Positions 16,592 through 25,468 of a stretch of DNA of 64,000 nt are shown piece by piece (within the stretch, counting starts at the first letter, position 1; every line of letters starts with the position of its first letter). The notes beneath the pieces are model-generated. The model was not told where the DNA came from. It did not search any database and worked only from the letters and a program-made list of their open reading frames with translations. The stretch comes from Actinoplanes nipponensis. GTDB lineage: Bacteria; Actinomycetota; Actinomycetes; Mycobacteriales; Micromonosporaceae. The stretch covers positions 1 through 64,000 of the forward strand of contig NZ_BOMQ01000027.1 in the NCBI RefSeq assembly GCF_016862275.1, in the 5' to 3' direction. A program made the position numbers and the translations under genes.

Positions 16592-17320
16592 AGGGCGGCG
16601 GGCGACAGTGACGATCTCCCGGCTATGCGGGGTCAGCGGCCCGCCGTGCCAGTCGCCGTACTGCTCGTCGAGCCGGAAGCCGGCCTCGCGCAGCAGCCGG
16701 TTGAGCGCGTCCGGGCCGAGGAAGCGCAGCGCCTGGCTCCGCTCGTGCACGATGTCGCCCCGGACGCCGGTGACGGTCTCGGTGCAGGTCACGACGTCGT
16801 CCACGACGGACTCGACCCGGCGGGTGACCCGCAGCAGCCGGCCGTCGGCGGCCACCACGTCGACCGGGTGCTCGGGCGTCCAGCTCTCCCAGCCGCGGGC
16901 CAGCGGGTGCCGGGTCTCGAAGACGAACCGCCCGCCCTCGCGCAGCGCCGCCCGCACCCCGGCCAGGCCGGCCCGGATCTCGCCGTCGGCGACCAGGCAC
17001 TGGAACGCGTGGCCGGCCATGACGGCCAGCTCGAACTCCTGCTCCCAGGGCATCCCGGCGGCGGCGCCGAGCACCCACTCGACGTCGGTGCGCCGCCGGG
17101 CGCGGCGCAGGTACACCGGGTCGGGGTCGATGCCGGCCAGCCGGCCGCGGTGGCCGGCTTCCCGCGCGTGGTGCAGCATCGCCCCCGTTCCGCAGCCCAC
17201 GTCCAGCACCGCGCCGGCCGCCATGACGTGCCGGTGGTGGTACGCGTCGGCCGGGTGGTGCACCGGGTCCCAGGGGTTCACCAGGTCGTAGAGGGCGGCC
17301 ACGTCGGCGTCGGAGAGCAC
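16589..17320 (-). CDS. class I SAM-dependent methyltransferase
   Basis: About 243 residues, with SAM motif I VLDVGCGTGAM, an acidic strand-2 end (AGIDPDP), and later FELAVMAGHAFQ and GGRFVFETRHPLA. The fold is clear, the substrate is not. Start choice: the frame is open to a GTG at 17368, but that start lies inside a strong hairpin (17356-17389) that looks like the upstream gene's terminator. The GTG at 17318-17320 (VLSDADVAALYDLV) matches where homologous domains usually begin. Neither has a clear ribosome site. Confidence 0.75.
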   Translation of the reverse strand: MLSDADVAALYDLVNPWDPVHHPADAYHHRHVMAAGAVLDVGCGTGAMLHHAREAGHRGRLAGIDPDPVYLRRARRRTDVEWVLGAAAGMPWEQEFELAVMAGHAFQCLVADGEIRAGLAGVRAALREGGRFVFETRHPLARGWESWTPEHPVDVVAADGRLLRVTRRVESVVDDVVTCTETVTGVRGDIVHERSQALRFLGPDALNRLLREAGFRLDEQYGDWHGGPLTPHSREIVTVARRP

Positions 17321-17355
17321 AGCAGCAGCATCGCCGACACCGGGCCCGCGCGCCA

Positions 17356-17389
17356 GGCCGGGCGCCACCGCGAGGGTGGGCGCCCGGCC
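17356..17389 (-). terminator. hairpin after the GNAT/permease operon
   Basis: A perfect 11-bp inverted repeat, GGCCGGGCGCC (17356-17366) paired with GGCGCCCGGCC (17379-17389) around a 12-nt loop, starts 8 nt past the GNAT stop (17397). There is no U-run, as is common in high-GC genomes. Confidence 0.55.
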
Positions 17390-17396
17390 CGGCGGC

Positions 17397-17984
17397 TCAG
17401 GCCCGCCACATCCGGTAGAACGGCGTGTCGTCCGGCATCCGGATGTCGAACGGCATCATCTCGGTGTAGCCGTACCGGCGGTACAGCCGGATGTTGTCGT
17501 CGTTGGTCGCCTCCAGGTAGGCCGCCGTGCCGCCCAGGTCCTGGTGGGTGCTGTCCATCAGCGCGCCGCCCAGGCCGCGGGACTGGTGGTCCGGGTGCAC
17601 CGCCAGGAACGCCAGGTGCCAGTGCGGGTCCACCGGGTGGTGCTTGTCGAACAGCTCGTCCAGGGCGTGGAAGTGCGGCAGCCACTCCCCCGCCAGCGCG
17701 GCGAGCCGGTCGTCGTAGTGCGGGATCTCCGGCATCTCGACCGTACGGTCGAACCACACGGCCGCCGCGGCCAGCCCGCCCGCCGGGTCGTCGATCACCT
17801 CGACCTTGCCGCACAGCGGCGCGTGCTCGGTGAGCATCGTGAAGAAGTCGCTCATCACCCGCAGCCGCGACTGCGGGTCCGGGACCAGGGAACGGTTCTG
17901 CTCCAGGTCGTCGAAGGACAGCGCGATGAGCGCGCCGACCGCGCCGAGCTCGGCCTCGGTGGCGGGGCGGATGACCGGGTTCAC
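17397..17984 (-). CDS. GNAT family N-acetyltransferase
   Basis: A 195-residue acetyltransferase whose acetyl-CoA-binding motif A reads LAVHPDHQSRGLGGALM. The C-terminal beta-bulge part is LYRRYGYTEMM. The GTG start overlaps the TGA of the APC permease gene (GTGA), so the two are co-translated. Substrate unknown; pairing with an amino-acid/polyamine-type permease suggests an amine, which is inference only. Confidence 0.85.
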   Translation of the reverse strand: MNPVIRPATEAELGAVGALIALSFDDLEQNRSLVPDPQSRLRVMSDFFTMLTEHAPLCGKVEVIDDPAGGLAAAAVWFDRTVEMPEIPHYDDRLAALAGEWLPHFHALDELFDKHHPVDPHWHLAFLAVHPDHQSRGLGGALMDSTHQDLGGTAAYLEATNDDNIRLYRRYGYTEMMPFDIRMPDDTPFYRMWRA

Positions 17985-19480
17985 TGGTGTGCCTCCAGGG
18001 TGGTGGTGCGGGAGAAGCCGGTGCCGGCGCTGCGCGCGCCCAGGCCGATGCCCTCGTAGACCCGCGGCCGGGTGCGGCGCAGGATCAGCGCCCAGCCGGC
18101 GCCGGCCGCCGTCAGCACCGCGTAGGCCAGCGGCACAGCCCAGGTCGGGGTGGAGCCGGGCGCGACGCCGAACAGGACGGCGATGTTGGTCAGCGCCAGG
18201 TAGGTCACCACGATCAGCAGCAGCGTGCCGAGCACCGGCGCGCCGATGCGGTGCCAGGCGTCCTCGCCGTGCGGGTGGCGGCCGAAGTAGCCGAGCACCG
18301 CCCCGGAGGTCACCGTGATGAGCAGCAGCACGCCGATGCCGCCGGTGGTGCCGCCCCAGAAGAACAGCTGCACCAGCGGGTCCCAGCCGGCCAGCGCGTA
18401 GACCAGGATGGCGGTCAGGCCGAGCGCCGACTGGGCGAGCGAGCCGTTCTTGGGCGCGCCCGTGGCCGGCACGGTCCGGCCGAAGGCCCGCGGCAGCACG
18501 CCCTCGCGGCCCAGCGAGAAGGTGTACCGGGCGATGATGTTGTGGAACGAGATCATCGCGGCGATCAGCGACGTCAGGAACAGGGCGTGGCCCAGGTGCA
18601 GGGCGGTGCCGCCGAGCCGGTCGGACGCGAGGTTGAAGAACAGCTCGGGGCCCTCGGCGCCGGCGCGGGCGACCGGGTCGGCGCCGGCGGCGGAGATCAT
18701 CGCCCAGGCGGAGAAGGCGTACAGCACGGCGATCAGCGCGACCGCGATGTAGGTGGCCCGCGGCACCGTGCGGCGCGGGTCACGGGACTCCTCGCTGAAC
18801 ACCACGGACTGCTCGAAGCCGACGAACCCGGTGACGGCCATGACCAGCAGCGCGCCCGCGCCCGTGCCGGCCAGGCTGCCCGGGTTCAGCGGGGCGGACG
18901 AGGCCGCGAAGTCCGGGGTGAGGATGTCGGCGAAGCTGAACACCACCACCAGCACGATCTCGGCGACCAGCAGGGTGGCCAGCACCTTGCCGTTGACCGC
19001 GACGTCGCGGACGCCGAGCACGGCGACCAGCGCCCAGGCGGCCAGCGCGATGCCCCACCACGGGAGCTCGACGCCGAACCAGTCGGCGATCAGCGGGGTG
19101 GCGATCGCGCCGAAGCCGCCGTACGAGGCGATCTGGAAGCTGTTGTAGGCCAGCAGGGCGACCCACGCGGCGCCCACGCCGAACGGGCGGCCGATGCCGC
19201 GGGCCACGTAGGCGTAGAAGGCGCCGGCGTTGGCGATGTGCCGGGCCATGGCGACGTAGCCGACCGAGAAGACGGCCAGCACGAGCGCGACGGCCAGGAA
19301 CGCGATGGAGATGGCGGTGAGTCCGGTGACCGCGAGACCGGTCGGGACGACGCCCGCGACGACGGTCAGCGGCGCGGCGGCCGACATCACGAAGAACACG
19401 ACGGCCGCGACGCCGAGCCGGTCGCGGGCCAGGGCGGTCGACAGCTGGCTGGGTCTGGCCGGGGTGGAGGTGCGGGACAC
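17981..19480 (-). CDS. APC-superfamily amino acid/polyamine permease
   Basis: A 499-residue integral membrane protein with about 12-14 hydrophobic segments. The APC signature lies in TM1 (VVFFVMSAAAPLTVVAGVVP). The protein continues with conserved GFVGFEQSVVFSEESRDPRR around residue 215-235, which includes the usual Glu and the loop before the next helix. It should move an amino acid or amine with protons or by exchange. It is the first gene of a two-gene unit with the GNAT acetyltransferase. Confidence 0.88.
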   Translation of the reverse strand: MSRTSTPARPSQLSTALARDRLGVAAVVFFVMSAAAPLTVVAGVVPTGLAVTGLTAISIAFLAVALVLAVFSVGYVAMARHIANAGAFYAYVARGIGRPFGVGAAWVALLAYNSFQIASYGGFGAIATPLIADWFGVELPWWGIALAAWALVAVLGVRDVAVNGKVLATLLVAEIVLVVVFSFADILTPDFAASSAPLNPGSLAGTGAGALLVMAVTGFVGFEQSVVFSEESRDPRRTVPRATYIAVALIAVLYAFSAWAMISAAGADPVARAGAEGPELFFNLASDRLGGTALHLGHALFLTSLIAAMISFHNIIARYTFSLGREGVLPRAFGRTVPATGAPKNGSLAQSALGLTAILVYALAGWDPLVQLFFWGGTTGGIGVLLLITVTSGAVLGYFGRHPHGEDAWHRIGAPVLGTLLLIVVTYLALTNIAVLFGVAPGSTPTWAVPLAYAVLTAAGAGWALILRRTRPRVYEGIGLGARSAGTGFSRTTTLEAHQ

Positions 19481-19506
19481 GGGGGATCTCCCAACGGGAC
19501 AGGGGG

Positions 19507-20154
19507 TCAGGCGCGGCGGGCCATGACGGCGTCGCCGACGGCGGCCTCTGCGTGGCCGACGAGATGGTGCAGCGGGGCCGGCAGCCGCCGGCGCAGCTGG
19601 TCGAACAGGTGGTCGCGCTCGCGGGCTTCGAGCGTGACGAGCACGTGCTGGTCGAGGCCGGTGGCCAGCACCAGCCCGGTCAGCACGAGATCGGGGCCGT
19701 CCAGCAGCTCGCCGCGGGTCGCCGCGATGCGGATCCGGGTGCCGGGCCAGGCGGCCAGGGCCGGGTCGGTGGGCACGAACCGCACTTTGGTGCCGAGCAG
19801 GCCGCGTTTCTCCTCCCGGCGGACCAGGCCGATGCGGGCGAGGCGGCGCTCCACGAGCTCGGTCGCCACCCCGGTGGCCAGGAAGGCGATCCAGTCGCGG
19901 ATCTGGCGGTGGTGGCTCTCGCGCAGCAGCTGCTCCAGCACGGCCGAGGTGGCCGGCTCGGGGGTGGGCCGGTCGTCGAGCAGGGTGATCTGGTTGTCGG
20001 CCAGCTCCAGCCGGCGCCAGAAGACCAGCTCGCCGAGCAGCGCGGCGGCCAGGCCGAGACCGAGGGTGGCCGGGGTGAGCAGGCAGCGCCCGCGGGCGGA
20101 GTCGTGGGCCGCGAGATACAGGTCGTCGGCGAGCGGCAGCTGGGTGGTCGCCAC
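19507..20154 (-). CDS. GPP34-family (GOLPH3-like) protein
   Basis: A 215-residue protein of the GPP34 family, starting VATTQLPLADDLYLAAHDS and carrying LLTPATLGLGLAAALLGELV, then the RRLARIGLV segment typical of the family. In eukaryotes GOLPH3 binds PI4P on the Golgi; the bacterial homologues, abundant in actinomycetes, have no settled function and are probably peripheral membrane proteins. GTG at 20152-20154 is supported by GGAAGGAG about 7 nt upstream. Confidence 0.85.
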   Translation of the reverse strand: MATTQLPLADDLYLAAHDSARGRCLLTPATLGLGLAAALLGELVFWRRLELADNQITLLDDRPTPEPATSAVLEQLLRESHHRQIRDWIAFLATGVATELVERRLARIGLVRREEKRGLLGTKVRFVPTDPALAAWPGTRIRIAATRGELLDGPDLVLTGLVLATGLDQHVLVTLEARERDHLFDQLRRRLPAPLHHLVGHAEAAVGDAVMARRA

Positions 20155-20491
20155 TCGGTGGTCTCCTTCCCCTCGTACGCGGACACGGCCGAGCGACCGC
20201 GGGCCACGATGACGGGCGGTGAGGGCTTGCTGACCGAGGCAGGCGGCGGCGCCACGACCGGTTACGGTCAGCGGCGTCCGGGCAACACCGCGTAGCTTGC
20301 CAGCGGCCCGCGCGCCGCGCAATGTCCAGAGTGGCCGGATCCGAAATGCATCCTGTGTGAGGCCCCTGAGCTGCGGAGATACCGGGAACGAGATCGAGAA
20401 AGTTAACATCGTCTTCATCTGCGGCCGGCGCGAACGCACACCGAACGCCATCCTTACCGAACGCTTACCCGGCGGGCCTAGCCTCGCCGAC
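20155..20491. other. 337-nt divergent intergenic region
   Basis: No convincing gene. It holds the GPP34 ribosome site (GGAAGGAG, minus strand) and an inverted repeat GACCG-GTTA-CGGTC at 20256-20269. On the plus strand TAGCCT (20479-20484) lies exactly 7 nt before the DUF1800 ATG, pointing to a leaderless transcript. The stretch around 20380-20420 is distinctly more AT-rich (AAAGTTAACATCGTC) than its surroundings. Confidence 0.5.
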
Positions 20492-21760
20492 ATGACCGAC
20501 CGGACCACGGTGTCCCATCTCCTGCGCAGGCTGACCTTCGGGCCGACGGCCGCCGAGGTCGACGCGGCCGAGCGCGCGGGCGCCGGCGCCACCCTCGACC
20601 GGGTGCTCGAACCGATCGGCCGCCCCGTCGAGCTGCCCGCCCTGCCGCCCGGCGGCGCGCCGCCCCGGGGCGCGAGCCGGGCGGAGAAGCAGCAGGCGCG
20701 CCAGGCGGCCCGCGCCCAGCTGACCGCCGCCACCCGCTGGTGGCTGACCCGGATGGCCACCGAGCCGGGCGCGGCCGAGAAGCTCACGTTCTTCTGGCAC
20801 GGCCACTGGGCGACGTCGGCGCAGAAGGTCCGCTCCGCGCCGCTGATGCTGACCCAGCAGCAGACGTTGCGGCGCTACGGCGGCGGGCCGACCGGGCCGC
20901 TGGTGCGGGCGATGCTGCGCGATCCCGCGCTGATTCTCTGGCTCGACGGGCAGAAGAACACCCGCCGGGCCCCGAACGAGAACCTCGCCCGGGAGCTGAT
21001 GGAGCTGTTCACCCTGGGCGTCGGCGCCTACGGCGAGGCGGACGTGAAGGCGGGCGCCCGCGTGCTCACCGGCTGGCAGGTGGACCGGGCGACCGGGCGC
21101 GCCGAGCTGGTCGCCCGCCGCCACGACGACGCGCCGGTGACGCTGCTGGGCAGCTCCGGCCGCTTCGACGTCGACTCCTACGCCGACCTGCTGGTGCGGC
21201 ATCCCGCGCACGCGCCGTACCTGGCCGGGCGCCTCTGGTTCCGCTACGGCTCGGGCACGGCGGCGGGGCCGGACACCACGGCCCGGCTGGCCGCCGCGAG
21301 CCGTGGCGGAGCCGGCGCGATGCTGCGCGCGCTCGCCACCGACCCCGCGTTCGCGGCCACCGCCGGGCAGCTGGTGAAGCAGCCGGTCGAGTGGATGGTC
21401 GGCGCGGTCCGGCAACTGGGCGTGGATCCGGCGAAGCTGCCGGCGGCGGGGCTGCGCGCGCTGGGGCAGGTGCCGTTCCGGCCGCCGAGCGTGGGGGGCT
21501 GGCCGGCCGGACCGGCGTGGCTGACGACCTCGTCGACCCGGGCCCGGCTCACCTACGGCCAGGCGCTGGCCGCCCTGGCCGGCGCGGCGGTCGAGGACCT
21601 GGCCGCCGCCGCCCCCGGCGACCGGGTCGAGGCCCTGGCCCGGCTGCTCGTCGTCGACGCGTGGACCGGTCGGACCGCCGCCGTGCTGCGGGCAGCGGCC
21701 GGCGCGCCCCAGCGGCTGCTCGCGCTCGGCCTGGCCAGTCCCGAATACGCCGTCCACTGA
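20492..21760 (+). CDS. DUF1800 family protein
   Basis: A 422-residue protein with the DUF1800 landmarks: RRLTFGPTAAEV near the start, FFWHGHWATSAQKV, NENLARELMELFTLGVGAY (the best-conserved block) and VGGWPAGPAWLT. Function is unknown; family members are always found beside DUF1501 proteins, as here (14-nt gap). No signal peptide is visible, unlike its partner. ATG at 20492 is preceded by TAGCCT-N7, so it is probably leaderless. Confidence 0.88.
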   Translation: MTDRTTVSHLLRRLTFGPTAAEVDAAERAGAGATLDRVLEPIGRPVELPALPPGGAPPRGASRAEKQQARQAARAQLTAATRWWLTRMATEPGAAEKLTFFWHGHWATSAQKVRSAPLMLTQQQTLRRYGGGPTGPLVRAMLRDPALILWLDGQKNTRRAPNENLARELMELFTLGVGAYGEADVKAGARVLTGWQVDRATGRAELVARRHDDAPVTLLGSSGRFDVDSYADLLVRHPAHAPYLAGRLWFRYGSGTAAGPDTTARLAAASRGGAGAMLRALATDPAFAATAGQLVKQPVEWMVGAVRQLGVDPAKLPAAGLRALGQVPFRPPSVGGWPAGPAWLTTSSTRARLTYGQALAALAGAAVEDLAAAAPGDRVEALARLLVVDAWTGRTAAVLRAAAGAPQRLLALGLASPEYAVH

Positions 21761-21773
21761 GGAGACCACGAGC

Positions 21774-22997
21774 ATGGACACGATCACCCGGCGCCGATTC
21801 CTGACCGCCAGCGGCGTCGTCGCGGCCGGCGCGCTCGCGGCCGGCGGCACCGCGTACGGCCTGCGCGACGTGCTGGCCACCGCGGGCCGGCGCGAGCCCG
21901 GCCGGATCCTGGTGCTGGTCACGCTCTACGGCGGCAACGACGGCCTCAACACCGTCATCCCGTACGCGGATCCGGCCTACGCCGCGGCCCGGCCCGGCCT
22001 CGCCTACGACGAGGGGCAGGTGCTCGCGCTGGCCGACGGCTTCGGGCTCAACCCCGGACTGAAGGGCCTGCACCACCTGTACGGCCGCCGGCGGCTCGCC
22101 GTCGTCCGCGGCGTCGGCTACCCGCGGCCGGACCGCAGCCACTTCCGTTCCATGGACATCTGGCAGACCGCCGCGCCCGAGCGCCCGGGCACCACCGGCT
22201 GGCTGGGCCGGTGGCTCGACACGGCGGGCCGGGACCCGCGCCTGGCGATCTCGTTCGAGCCGGTCCTGCCGCCGCTGCTGGCCGGCGCCACCTGCGCGGG
22301 GGCGACCGTGCCGGGCGGCGCGCTGACCCTGCCCCGGGGCGTCACGACGCCGGTCCTCGGCGGCTTCGGCGCCCCGGCCGCGGGTGAGTCGCCGGCGCAG
22401 GCGCGGGCGGCGGCCTGCTTCGCCGACCTGGTCCGGGTGCAGGGACTGCTGACCGAGGTCGGCGCGGGGGACGACGAGGACGGCGAGGACGCCGGCGGCG
22501 CGACCGCCACGGGCGGGCAGGCGCCCCCGCTGGACCGGCAGCTCGCGCTGGTGGCCCGCTGCGTCGAGGCGGGCGCCGCCACCCGCGTGTACTCGGTCTC
22601 GCTCGGGGGCTTCGATCTGCACGCCGACGAGAAGACCGCGCAGGAGGCGCTGCTGACCAAGCTGGACCGGCCGCTGGCCGCGTTCGCCGAGCGGATGGCC
22701 GGCAGCGAGGCCGGCCGTGACGTGGTGGTGGCGGTCTACTCGGAGTTCGGCCGCCGGGTGCGGGCGAACGCGTCGGACGGCACGGACCACGGCACGGCGT
22801 CCAACGTCCTGCTGCTGGGCGCCGGCATCCCGGGCGGCCTGTACGGCGAGCCGCCGAGCCTGACCGACCTGGACGACGGCGACCTGCGGCACACCGTCGA
22901 CTTCCGCGACGTGTACGCCATGCTGCTGGCCGACGTGCTCGGCGCCGACCCGGAGCCGCTGCTCGACGGCTGGACCGGCCGCCTGACATTTAGTTGA
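21774..22997 (+). CDS. DUF1501 Tat-exported protein
   Basis: A 407-residue DUF1501 protein of the alkaline-phosphatase-like/sulfatase-related fold. It begins with a twin-arginine signal, MDTITRRRFLTASGVVAAGA. Family marks are LVTLYGGNDGLNTVIPY, DRSHFRSMDIWQT, GGFDLHADEK, VYSEFGRRVRAN and DHGTASNVLLLG, which hold probable metal ligands. The activity is unknown. GAGGAGA precedes the ATG. It is co-transcribed with DUF1800; the Tat signal implies that it folds with a cofactor before export. Its TGA lies inside the operator palindrome of the next gene. Confidence 0.88.
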   Translation: MDTITRRRFLTASGVVAAGALAAGGTAYGLRDVLATAGRREPGRILVLVTLYGGNDGLNTVIPYADPAYAAARPGLAYDEGQVLALADGFGLNPGLKGLHHLYGRRRLAVVRGVGYPRPDRSHFRSMDIWQTAAPERPGTTGWLGRWLDTAGRDPRLAISFEPVLPPLLAGATCAGATVPGGALTLPRGVTTPVLGGFGAPAAGESPAQARAAACFADLVRVQGLLTEVGAGDDEDGEDAGGATATGGQAPPLDRQLALVARCVEAGAATRVYSVSLGGFDLHADEKTAQEALLTKLDRPLAAFAERMAGSEAGRDVVVAVYSEFGRRVRANASDGTDHGTASNVLLLGAGIPGGLYGEPPSLTDLDDGDLRHTVDFRDVYAMLLADVLGADPEPLLDGWTGRLTFS

Positions 22998-23047
22998 CGT
23001 TTCAACTAAATGGCCGTACGCTGGAGCCCAGTACTTGAAGCGTCAAG
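22987..23047. promoter_or_regulatory. dioxygenase promoter with paired TTGA-N4-TCAA operators
   Basis: Promoter: -35 TTGACG (22994-22999), 17-nt spacer, -10 TACGCT (23017-23022). Operator 1 is an 11-bp perfect inverted repeat with a 4-nt centre (22987-23012) covering the -35. Operator 2, CTTGA-AGCG-TCAAG, spans 23034-23047 downstream of the -10. The cores, TTGAAACGTCAA (minus strand of operator 1) and TTGAAGCGTCAA, differ by one base and are 41 bp apart centre to centre, about four helical turns. This looks like a MarR-type repressor target. Confidence 0.65.
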
Positions 23048-23059
23048 TCGGAGGCCCTC

Positions 23060-23830
23060 ATGAGCGCCATGCCCGCCCTGTTCCTCAGCCACGGCGCCCC
23101 GCCGCTGGTCGACGACCCGACCTGGGTCGCCCAGCTGCGGGCGCTCACCGCCGGCCTGCCGCGTCCCACCGCGATCCTGATGGCCTCCGCGCACTGGGAG
23201 TCGGCGCCGCTGATGCTGGGCGCCACCGAGCAGGTGCCGCTGGTCTACGACTTCGGCGGCTTCCCCCGGCACTACTACGAGGTGCGGTACCCCGCGCCCG
23301 GCGCGCCCGAGCTGGCCGCCCGGATCGAGAAGCTGATGCCCGACGGCGAGACCGTCACCCGCACCGACCGCGGTCTCGACCACGGGGCGTACGTGCCGCT
23401 CACGGTCATGTACCCGGACGCCGACGTCCCGGTGCTGCAGATGTCGCTGCCCACCCTCGAACCCGGCCGGCTGCTGGAGCTCGGCCGCCGGCTGGCGCCG
23501 CTGCGCGACGAGGGCGTGCTGATCGTCGGCTCCGGCTTCACCACGCACGGGCTGCCGTTCCTGCGCGACTTCCGCCCCGCGGCGGCGGCGCCCGGCTGGT
23601 CCCGCGACTTCGACGCGTGGGCGGCCGAGACGCTGGCCCGCGGCGACGTCGACGAGCTGGCCGCCTTCCGCGAGCGGGCGCCCGGGATGCCGTACGCGCA
23701 CCCGACCATCGAGCACTTCGCGCCGATGTTCCTGACGCTGGGCGCGTCCGGGAACCCGGAACAACGCCCGGAGCAGCCGATCGAGGGTTTCTGGATGGGC
23801 CTGTCCAAGCGGTCGTTCCAGGTCGCCTGA
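23060..23830 (+). CDS. class III extradiol ring-cleavage dioxygenase (DODA/YgiD-like)
   Basis: A 256-residue LigB-type protein. The non-haem metal ligands are apparent in FLSHGAPPL (His11), MASAHWES (His45) and the active-site DRGLDHGAYVPL (His108), with YAHPTIEHFAP later. Homologues cleave catechols such as DOPA or act as quinone/catechol detoxifiers. GTCGGAGG lies upstream of the ATG. Its promoter carries two repressor-type palindromes, so it is probably inducible by an aromatic or oxidative signal. Confidence 0.9.
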   Translation: MSAMPALFLSHGAPPLVDDPTWVAQLRALTAGLPRPTAILMASAHWESAPLMLGATEQVPLVYDFGGFPRHYYEVRYPAPGAPELAARIEKLMPDGETVTRTDRGLDHGAYVPLTVMYPDADVPVLQMSLPTLEPGRLLELGRRLAPLRDEGVLIVGSGFTTHGLPFLRDFRPAAAAPGWSRDFDAWAAETLARGDVDELAAFRERAPGMPYAHPTIEHFAPMFLTLGASGNPEQRPEQPIEGFWMGLSKRSFQVA

Positions 23831-23938
23831 GCCCTCCCCGTTCCGGTGGCTCCCAGGATGTTCCCAGTCTGACCAGGGAATCTTGTGGGTACATTCCGTC
23901 AACACCCCCGCCCACCCACGCCCGGAGGTTCCTTCCCC

Positions 23939-24937
23939 ATGCTGGAGGTCACCGCGCTCGGCTGGACGCTGACCATCGCGGTCATCGTCGCCCTGCTCGC
24001 CCTCGACCTGGCCCTCGGCGTGCTGCGCCCGCACGCCGTCGGTTTCCGCGAAGCCACCGCCTGGTCCGTCTTCTACATCGCCATCGCCATCGCGTTCGGG
24101 CTGGTGTTCGCCTCGGTCGCCGGCTGGGACTACGGCACCCAGTACTTCGCCGGCTACATCGTCGAGAAGAGCCTGTCGGTCGACAACCTCTTCGTCTTCG
24201 TGATCATCATGGGCACCTTCGCGGTCCCGGAGAAGTACCAGCAGGAGGTGCTGACCTTCGGCATCATCATCGCGCTGGTGCTGCGGGTCATCTTCATCGC
24301 GCTGGGCGCCACCCTGCTGTCGCTCTTCTCGTTCATGTTCCTGATCTTCGGGCTGATCCTCATCGTCACGGCGGTGCAGCTCTTCCGGCACCGCGACGAG
24401 GACCCCGACCCCGACAACGCCGTGGTGCGCGCGGCCAAGCGGGTCTTCCCGGTGACCAAGGACTTCGTCGGCGGCAGGATGTTCACCCGGATCGACGGCA
24501 AGCGGACCGCCACCCCGCTGTTCATCACGCTGATCGCGATCGGCAGCGCCGACCTGCTGTTCGCGCTCGACTCGATCCCGGCCGTGTTCGGCGTGACCGA
24601 GGAGGCGTTCATCGTCTTCGCGGCCAACGCGTTCGCCCTGCTCGGCCTGCGGGCGCTCTTCTTCCTCGTGAAGGGCCTGCTGGACCGGCTGGTCTACCTC
24701 TCCACCGGGCTGTCCATCATCCTGGCCTTCATCGGCGTCAAGCTGGTGCTGCACTGGGCGCACAAGGACATCAGCACGGGGGTGCCCGAGGTCAGCACGC
24801 CGGTCTCGCTGGGGGTCATCGTCGTGGTCCTGATCGTCACCACGGTGGCCAGCCTGATCAAGGTCCGCAAGGATCCCGACACGGTGGCGCACGCCGGCAG
24901 CCTGCGCGCCCGCGAGGACGTGCCCGCGGAGGACTGA
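23939..24937 (+). CDS. TerC family integral membrane protein
   Basis: A 332-residue membrane protein with about 8-9 hydrophobic segments. TerC hallmarks are EKSLSVDNLFVFV (acidic metal-site residues) around 80 and SADLLFALDSIPAVFGVT around 200. Family members export Mn2+ or take part in tellurite resistance and in metalation of exported proteins. The start is ATG with CCGGAGG about 10 nt upstream. I looked for a yybP-ykoY Mn riboswitch in the 108-nt gap before it and saw none. A strong terminator follows. Confidence 0.9.
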   Translation: MLEVTALGWTLTIAVIVALLALDLALGVLRPHAVGFREATAWSVFYIAIAIAFGLVFASVAGWDYGTQYFAGYIVEKSLSVDNLFVFVIIMGTFAVPEKYQQEVLTFGIIIALVLRVIFIALGATLLSLFSFMFLIFGLILIVTAVQLFRHRDEDPDPDNAVVRAAKRVFPVTKDFVGGRMFTRIDGKRTATPLFITLIAIGSADLLFALDSIPAVFGVTEEAFIVFAANAFALLGLRALFFLVKGLLDRLVYLSTGLSIILAFIGVKLVLHWAHKDISTGVPEVSTPVSLGVIVVVLIVTTVASLIKVRKDPDTVAHAGSLRAREDVPAED

Positions 24938-24949
24938 CCCGACGACGAA

Positions 24950-24977
24950 ACGGCCCCGGCGACAGTGCCGGGGCCGT
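24950..24977 (+). terminator. intrinsic terminator after terC-family gene
   Basis: 11-bp perfect stem ACGGCCCCGGC / GCCGGGGCCGT with a 6-nt loop, 12 nt past the stop. It is bidirectional in form and so may also serve the minus-strand small gene at 25012. Confidence 0.8.
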
Positions 24978-25011
24978 TCGCGTCCGGGTGCGGCACGGGC
25001 GCGGCGGGGCG

Positions 25012-25257
25012 TCAGGCGCGGAAGCCGCCGATGCCACTGCCGGCGCGCTGCCGCTCGTGGTCCTGCTGGTTGAGGATCTCGCGGATCTCCCGCGTCTCCT
25101 GGAGCGTGTGCCGGCCCAGGATCAGGTCGAGCTCGGCGCGCTCGGCCGGGGTCCGGAACGCCGCGAGCTCGGCGCCGAGCCGGCGCCGGGCGTTCCGCTC
25201 GGTGCGACGGTTCGCCAGGTTCACGCGGACGTCGCGCAGCTTGGTCTTGATGGGCAT
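25012..25257 (-). CDS. small highly charged helical protein
   Basis: An 81-residue protein starting MPIKTKLRDVRVNLANRRTE and rich in Arg/Glu/Leu, likely one or two long helices, with a Gln-rich end (LNQQDHERQRAGSG). ATG at 25255-25257 is set by GGAGAAGG 5 nt upstream; an in-frame start 15 nt earlier would lie on top of that site. No family recognised. It is followed by the shared terminator at 24950-24977. The upstream gap (25258-25462) is AT-richer than average and probably holds its promoter. Confidence 0.65.
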   Translation of the reverse strand: MPIKTKLRDVRVNLANRRTERNARRRLGAELAAFRTPAERAELDLILGRHTLQETREIREILNQQDHERQRAGSGIGGFRA

Positions 25258-25468
25258 GATCCTTCTCCTCACGATGAGTGACGGCGAAAGCCTCGTCGCT
25301 TCCTGCTACAACCATCCGGCCCAAAGGCTTCCACACCAAATCGACCAGGTAAAAGCTTCGCTCCAGAAGTGACCACGGCCACCGGATCGCTGTAGCCCAC
25401 GTCACTCTCCGTCGCCGCGGTCCTGGTCAGACGATCGCGCCGGGCGCCCGTGTTCCCGGACACAGCGA

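Noticed and set aside
23831..23938. Possible yybP-ykoY Mn riboswitch before the TerC-family gene
   Set aside because: Expected from family context, but the gap is short and I could not find the conserved paired elements.
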